Both the position numbers and the translations under genes were made by a program. From Reinekea sp. G2M2-21 (GTDB taxonomy: Bacteria > Pseudomonadota > Gammaproteobacteria > Pseudomonadales > Natronospirillaceae), in assembly GCF_015687175.1 (NCBI RefSeq), contig NZ_JADPQG010000001.1, forward strand, positions 1,736,001 to 1,800,000: a DNA stretch of 64,000 nucleotides. The letters are read 5' to 3'. Below are positions 60,536 to 64,000 of the stretch, in pieces; the stretch's first letter is position 1, and every line of letters begins with the position of its first letter. The notes beneath the pieces are model-generated. The model was not told where the DNA came from and searched no databases. It worked only from the letters and a program-made list of their open reading frames with translations.

Positions 60536-62560
60536 TTATCGGTTCTTCAAGAGTTCTTTCAATTCCAGTAACCGATCGCGCAAACCGGCTGCATCTTCGA
60601 ATTTCAGATCGCGCGCCAGCTTATGCATCTGATCTTCTACTTTGGTAATTTCCTTCACCAACTCAGCAGCGTTCATGTGCAGGATGGTTTTCGCTTCTTC
60701 ACCGGTAATGTGTTCAACTTTCTTCTTGTTACGCGCCAGCTTGCCTTTGCGTCCCGGCGCCTGCTGTGCCCCATCGATGATATCCATGACAGCCTTATCA
60801 AGCGCTTTCGGCGTAATGCCATGCTTCAGGTTGTGGGCTATCTGCTTCTCCCGTCGCCGTTCAGTTTCACCGATGGCACGTTCCATCGAACCGGTCATTC
60901 GGTCGGCGTAGAGTATGGCCTTACCGTTAAGGTTTCGGGCAGCACGACCAATGGTCTGAATCAGAGAACGATCGCTGCGTAAAAAGCCTTCTTTGTCGGC
61001 GTCCAGAATCGCTACCAGTGACACTTCGGGCATGTCCAGACCTTCCCGAAGCAAGTTAATACCCACCAGCACGTCAAACTCACCCAATCGAAGATCCCGG
61101 ATAATCTCGACCCGTTCTACGGTATCGATATCCGAATGCAAATAGCGCACTTTCACACCGTTATCGTGCAGATAATCGGTTAGGTCTTCTGCCATGCGTT
61201 TGGTTAAGGTGGTGATCAGGACTCGTTCACCAACAGCAGTACGCAAGCGGATTTCTTCCAGTACATCATCCACCTGCGACGTGGCGGGCCGCACTTCGAT
61301 GACCGGGTCAATCAGGCCAGTCGGGCGCACAACCTGCTCAACAACCTGTTGCGTATGCGCTTCCTCATATTTGGAAGGCGTCGCAGATACATAAATCGCC
61401 TGTGGTGCCGCCCGCTCCCATTCTTCAAACTTCAAGGGACGGTTATCCAATGCCGAAGGTAAACGGAACCCATACTCGACCAATGTTTCTTTGCGCGACC
61501 GGTCGCCTTTGTACATAGCGCCGATCTGAGGAATTGAGACATGGGACTCGTCGATAAACATCAACGCATTGTCAGGTAGATAATTGTACAGGGTTGGCGG
61601 CGCCTGTCCGGGCTTGGCACCGGATAAAAACCGTGAATAGTTTTCGATGCCGGTACAGAACCCCAGTTCGCGCATCATTTCCAGATCATAGCGCGTCCGT
61701 TGTTCCAGCCGTTGAGCTTCGACCAATCGGTTATCCTGCTCCAGGATTTTCAGGCGCAGTTTTAACTCGGCTTCAATCTCTTCACAGGCATTCAAAATGG
61801 TTTGGCGAGGCGTCACATAGTGCGTTTTTGGATAAATAGTGTAACGGTTCAGTTTCTGCAAAATTTCGCCAGTCAATGGATCAAAAAGGCTCAGCGCTTC
61901 AATTTCCTCATCGAACAACTCAACACGAATCGCTTCCAACTCAGATTCCGCAGGGAATATGTCGATCACATCACCTCGAACCCGATAACTGCCTCGACCA
62001 AAATCCACATCGTTGCGTTTGTATTGCAATTCGGCCAGCTGACGAAGTAAACCACGTTGATCGATGGTATCGCCCTTACGCAGATGCAACACCATCTGCA
62101 AATAACTTTCCGGAGAACCTAAACCGTATATGGCGGAAACTGTCGCAACAATTAACGTATCCTGCCGTTCGAGCAGCGCTTTGGTTGCTGAAAGCCGCAT
62201 CTGCTCAATGTGTTCATTTACCGAGGAATCTTTGTCGATGAAGGTGTCAGACGAAGGGACATAGGCCTCCGGCTGATAATAATCGTAGTATGAGACGAAG
62301 TACTCGACGGCGTTATTCGGAAAAAACTCACGGAATTCAGAATACAGCTGAGCCGCCAACGTCTTGTTGTGAACCATGACAATGGTGGGGCGCTGCACGG
62401 CTTCTATGACTTTGGCCATGGTGTAGGTTTTACCGGAACCGGTCACACCTAACAACGTTTGTGCCGCTAAACCGGCCCCCAACCCTTCGACCAGTTTAGC
62501 GATCGCCGCAGGCTGATCGCCAGCGGGTTCATATTTGGAAACAACCTTGAATGGCTTCAT
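60536..62560 (-). CDS. uvrB: UvrABC excinuclease subunit B
   Basis: A 674-residue helicase-like DNA-repair protein. '[27 protein letters not shown]' is the start, then Walker A '[18 protein letters not shown]', the beta-hairpin region '[34 protein letters not shown]', Walker B '[14 protein letters not shown]' and motif VI '[13 protein letters not shown]'. The C-terminal UVR motif '[26 protein letters not shown]' contacts UvrA/UvrC. The ATG at 62560 is chosen because UvrB normally begins (S)KPFxLVS; a frame to 62593 is open. It works in nucleotide excision repair and is first in a uvrB-pyrC-MFS run. Confidence 0.95.
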   Translation of the reverse strand: MKPFKVVSKYEPAGDQPAAIAKLVEGLGAGLAAQTLLGVTGSGKTYTMAKVIEAVQRPTIVMVHNKTLAAQLYSEFREFFPNNAVEYFVSYYDYYQPEAYVPSSDTFIDKDSSVNEHIEQMRLSATKALLERQDTLIVATVSAIYGLGSPESYLQMVLHLRKGDTIDQRGLLRQLAELQYKRNDVDFGRGSYRVRGDVIDIFPAESELEAIRVELFDEEIEALSLFDPLTGEILQKLNRYTIYPKTHYVTPRQTILNACEEIEAELKLRLKILEQDNRLVEAQRLEQRTRYDLEMMRELGFCTGIENYSRFLSGAKPGQAPPTLYNYLPDNALMFIDESHVSIPQIGAMYKGDRSRKETLVEYGFRLPSALDNRPLKFEEWERAAPQAIYVSATPSKYEEAHTQQVVEQVVRPTGLIDPVIEVRPATSQVDDVLEEIRLRTAVGERVLITTLTKRMAEDLTDYLHDNGVKVRYLHSDIDTVERVEIIRDLRLGEFDVLVGINLLREGLDMPEVSLVAILDADKEGFLRSDRSLIQTIGRAARNLNGKAILYADRMTGSMERAIGETERRREKQIAHNLKHGITPKALDKAVMDIIDGAQQAPGRKGKLARNKKKVEHITGEEAKTILHMNAAELVKEITKVEDQMHKLARDLKFEDAAGLRDRLLELKELLKNR

Positions 62561-62664
62561 CAACACACTCTGAATATAAAAAAGGTCCAGCATTATAGCT
62601 GAACCTTGAGTCTGACCTGAATGTTAACCGGCCATTTTCTGTCAAATGGTGTCAGGAGAGCGCA

Positions 62665-63855
62665 TCAGAGTACGGACGCGATCGCCTTACAGACATACTC
62701 CATATTCGACGATGACAAACCGGCCACATTAATTCGGCCGCTGCCCACAATGAAGATACCATATTCTTCTTTTAATCGAGCCACCTGATCTGGCGTTAAT
62801 CCCGAGAAAGAAAACATGCCGTTTTGCGATTCAATGAAACTGAAATCACGCTCAACACCCAGTTCCGCCAGCTTCGCCACAAATTGCTTTCGCAACGTAT
62901 GAATATGACTGCGCATATCGGCCACTTCCTGAATCCATTTGGCACGTAACTCGGCATCGCTCAGAATCACAGACACGACTTTCGCACCATGTGCGGGCGG
63001 GTTCGAATAGTTTGCACGAATTACGGTTTTTACCTGACTGAACGCATCATCGGCTACGGTACGATCGGTGGCCACCAGGGTAAACGCCCCAACCCGTTCG
63101 TTATACAGTCCAAAGTTCTTGGAGAAAGAACTGGCAATCAGCAACTCAGGTACCTGCTTGGCGAAAATACGCAGACCTTCGGCATCTTCTTCAACGCCGC
63201 GGGCGAACCCCTGATAGGCAAAGTCAAACAATACGACAAAGCCTTTTTCGGTGGCCAGATCAGCCAACTGCTGCCATTGCTCTGGTGTTGGGTCAATGCC
63301 GGTCGGATTGTGACAGCAGCCGTGCAGTAGAACAGCTTCGCTGCTGTTCGCTTTCTGCAGATCTTCCAACATACCGTCGAAATCAAGCGACTGAGTTTCG
63401 GCGTTGTAATAACGGTACGGTTTAACGCCCATATTTGCACTGTGAAAAACAGCGCCATGGTTAGCCCAGGTCGGATTGCTGACCCAGATATTCTCGACAC
63501 CCAGCTGTCGCGCCATAAACTCGGACGCGATTCGCAATGCGCCAGTACCACCCGGTGTTTGCGCAGTACGAGCCAGATGATTGGTGATAATGTCATGTTC
63601 AGCACCGAACAACAGCGCCTGCACCTGATTGCCGTACTCGACATCGCCGCTGATACTTAAGTAGCTTTTCGTTGATTCATCGTTCAGCAAGCGACGCTCG
63701 GCTTCTTTCACGGTGTCCAGAATTGGGGTAACGCCAGCCTCATTCTTGAAAACACCAACGCCTAAATTCACCTTATTCGGGCGATTATCTGCGTTAAATG
63801 CCTCGTTCAGCCCCAGAATGGGATCGGCGGGTGCTCTTTCGACTCTTTCAAACAT
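62665..63855 (-). CDS. aromatic/aspartate aminotransferase, class I
   Basis: A 396-residue PLP enzyme of the AspC/TyrB group: '[34 protein letters not shown]', '[20 protein letters not shown]', '[12 protein letters not shown]' type ('[17 protein letters not shown]'), '[19 protein letters not shown]', and the PLP lysine in '[20 protein letters not shown]'. '[16 protein letters not shown]' and the substrate-binding arginine near '[16 protein letters not shown]' complete it. It moves amino groups between aspartate, tyrosine or phenylalanine and 2-oxoglutarate; substrate range is not decided by sequence here. Length matches AspC and TyrB of E. coli. Confidence 0.92.
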   Translation of the reverse strand: MFERVERAPADPILGLNEAFNADNRPNKVNLGVGVFKNEAGVTPILDTVKEAERRLLNDESTKSYLSISGDVEYGNQVQALLFGAEHDIITNHLARTAQTPGGTGALRIASEFMARQLGVENIWVSNPTWANHGAVFHSANMGVKPYRYYNAETQSLDFDGMLEDLQKANSSEAVLLHGCCHNPTGIDPTPEQWQQLADLATEKGFVVLFDFAYQGFARGVEEDAEGLRIFAKQVPELLIASSFSKNFGLYNERVGAFTLVATDRTVADDAFSQVKTVIRANYSNPPAHGAKVVSVILSDAELRAKWIQEVADMRSHIHTLRKQFVAKLAELGVERDFSFIESQNGMFSFSGLTPDQVARLKEEYGIFIVGSGRINVAGLSSSNMEYVCKAIASVL

Positions 63856-63911
63856 ATTGCAACCTTATGCTCGGTTAGGTGGTTATTTGTGCCTGCTTGC
63901 GACTCATTGGG

Positions 63912-64000
63912 TTATTTGAGCAGGGATACGTGTTGGATTTTACCATCGACTGGGCAGACAAACGACACTTCAATGATTTTCATGCGTAAGCCTTCAATAT
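63912..64000 (-). CDS. partial or very small open frame at the right edge
   Basis: On the minus strand a frame entering from the edge ends at a stop codon at 63912-63914. From an ATG at 63983 it reads 'MKIIEVSFVCPVDGKIQHVSLL' plus a final lysine, 23 residues, with AAGG about 8 nt before the ATG. The frame is also open upstream to the edge. It may be the C-terminus of a longer gene or a tiny gene; I recognise nothing in it. Confidence 0.3.
   Translation of the reverse strand, partial: IEGLRMKIIEVSFVCPVDGKIQHVSLLK

Noticed and set aside
1-64000. CRISPR arrays, tRNA and rRNA genes, prophage structural genes
   Set aside because: No regularly spaced direct repeats, no cloverleaf or rRNA sequence, and no phage proteins were recognised when reading the window.

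Overview
The window is chromosomal DNA from a Gram-negative, probably marine gammaproteobacterium. This rests on the gene repertoire: clade-I nos genes, a TRAP transporter of the TakP type, PntAB, an ExeM-type nuclease with a GlyGly-CTERM tail, and Fur boxes. An Oceanospirillales-like host would fit, but the species cannot be named from the sequence. Gene density is normal, with about 60 protein genes and no rRNA, tRNA or CRISPR array seen.

Layout. 1-2 kb: small acetyltransferase and methyltransferase genes overlapping by ATGA. 2-6 kb: a tyrosine catabolism operon (hppD, a VOC protein, a FAH-family hydrolase, maiA) divergent from a MarR regulator, with a perfect 20-bp palindrome between them; hmgA is absent. 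6-8.4 kb: isochorismatase-family hydrolase, ornithine/lysine decarboxylase and a GNAT. 8.4-12.5 kb: an operon behind two Fur boxes encoding a DUF2271 protein, an exported ankyrin-repeat protein and a membrane PepSY/flavodoxin/FNR reductase, probably for iron-siderophore reduction. 12.9-21.7 kb: a GH94 phosphorylase, ATP-grasp, acyltransferase, AraC/peroxiredoxin pair and small unknowns, with an attC-like hairpin at 21.25-21.33 kb. 21.8-23.9 kb: pseudouridine catabolism (HTH-fused kinase plus psuG). 24-30 kb: a membrane protein, a large SF1 helicase with a nuclease-like C-terminus, a WYL regulator with its divergent target, and a HAD phosphatase.

30.3-38.0 kb is a complete nosRZDFYL cluster for N2O respiration, with tightly overlapping genes and an FNR/DNR-like site upstream. 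38-41 kb: dipeptidase and the divergent qorR/qorB pair, then a decayed secreted-lectin gene. 42-44.7 kb: an ExeM-type nuclease with a structured leader. 45-50 kb: a tripartite TRAP transporter whose large permease carries a roughly 300-residue coiled-coil extension. 50.5-53.5 kb: pntAB.

54-55.7 kb is an accessory island. Two different inverted-repeat elements (MITE-like, about 260 bp each) sit back to back. They are followed by a broken pyrE, one copy of a ~140-bp dispersed repeat (the other copy is at 16.2-16.4 kb) and unexplained sequence. From 55.7 kb on come pyrF, a LysR regulator, a DUF2306 protein, then uvrB-pyrC-MFS and an aromatic/aspartate aminotransferase, with a partial reading frame at the right edge.
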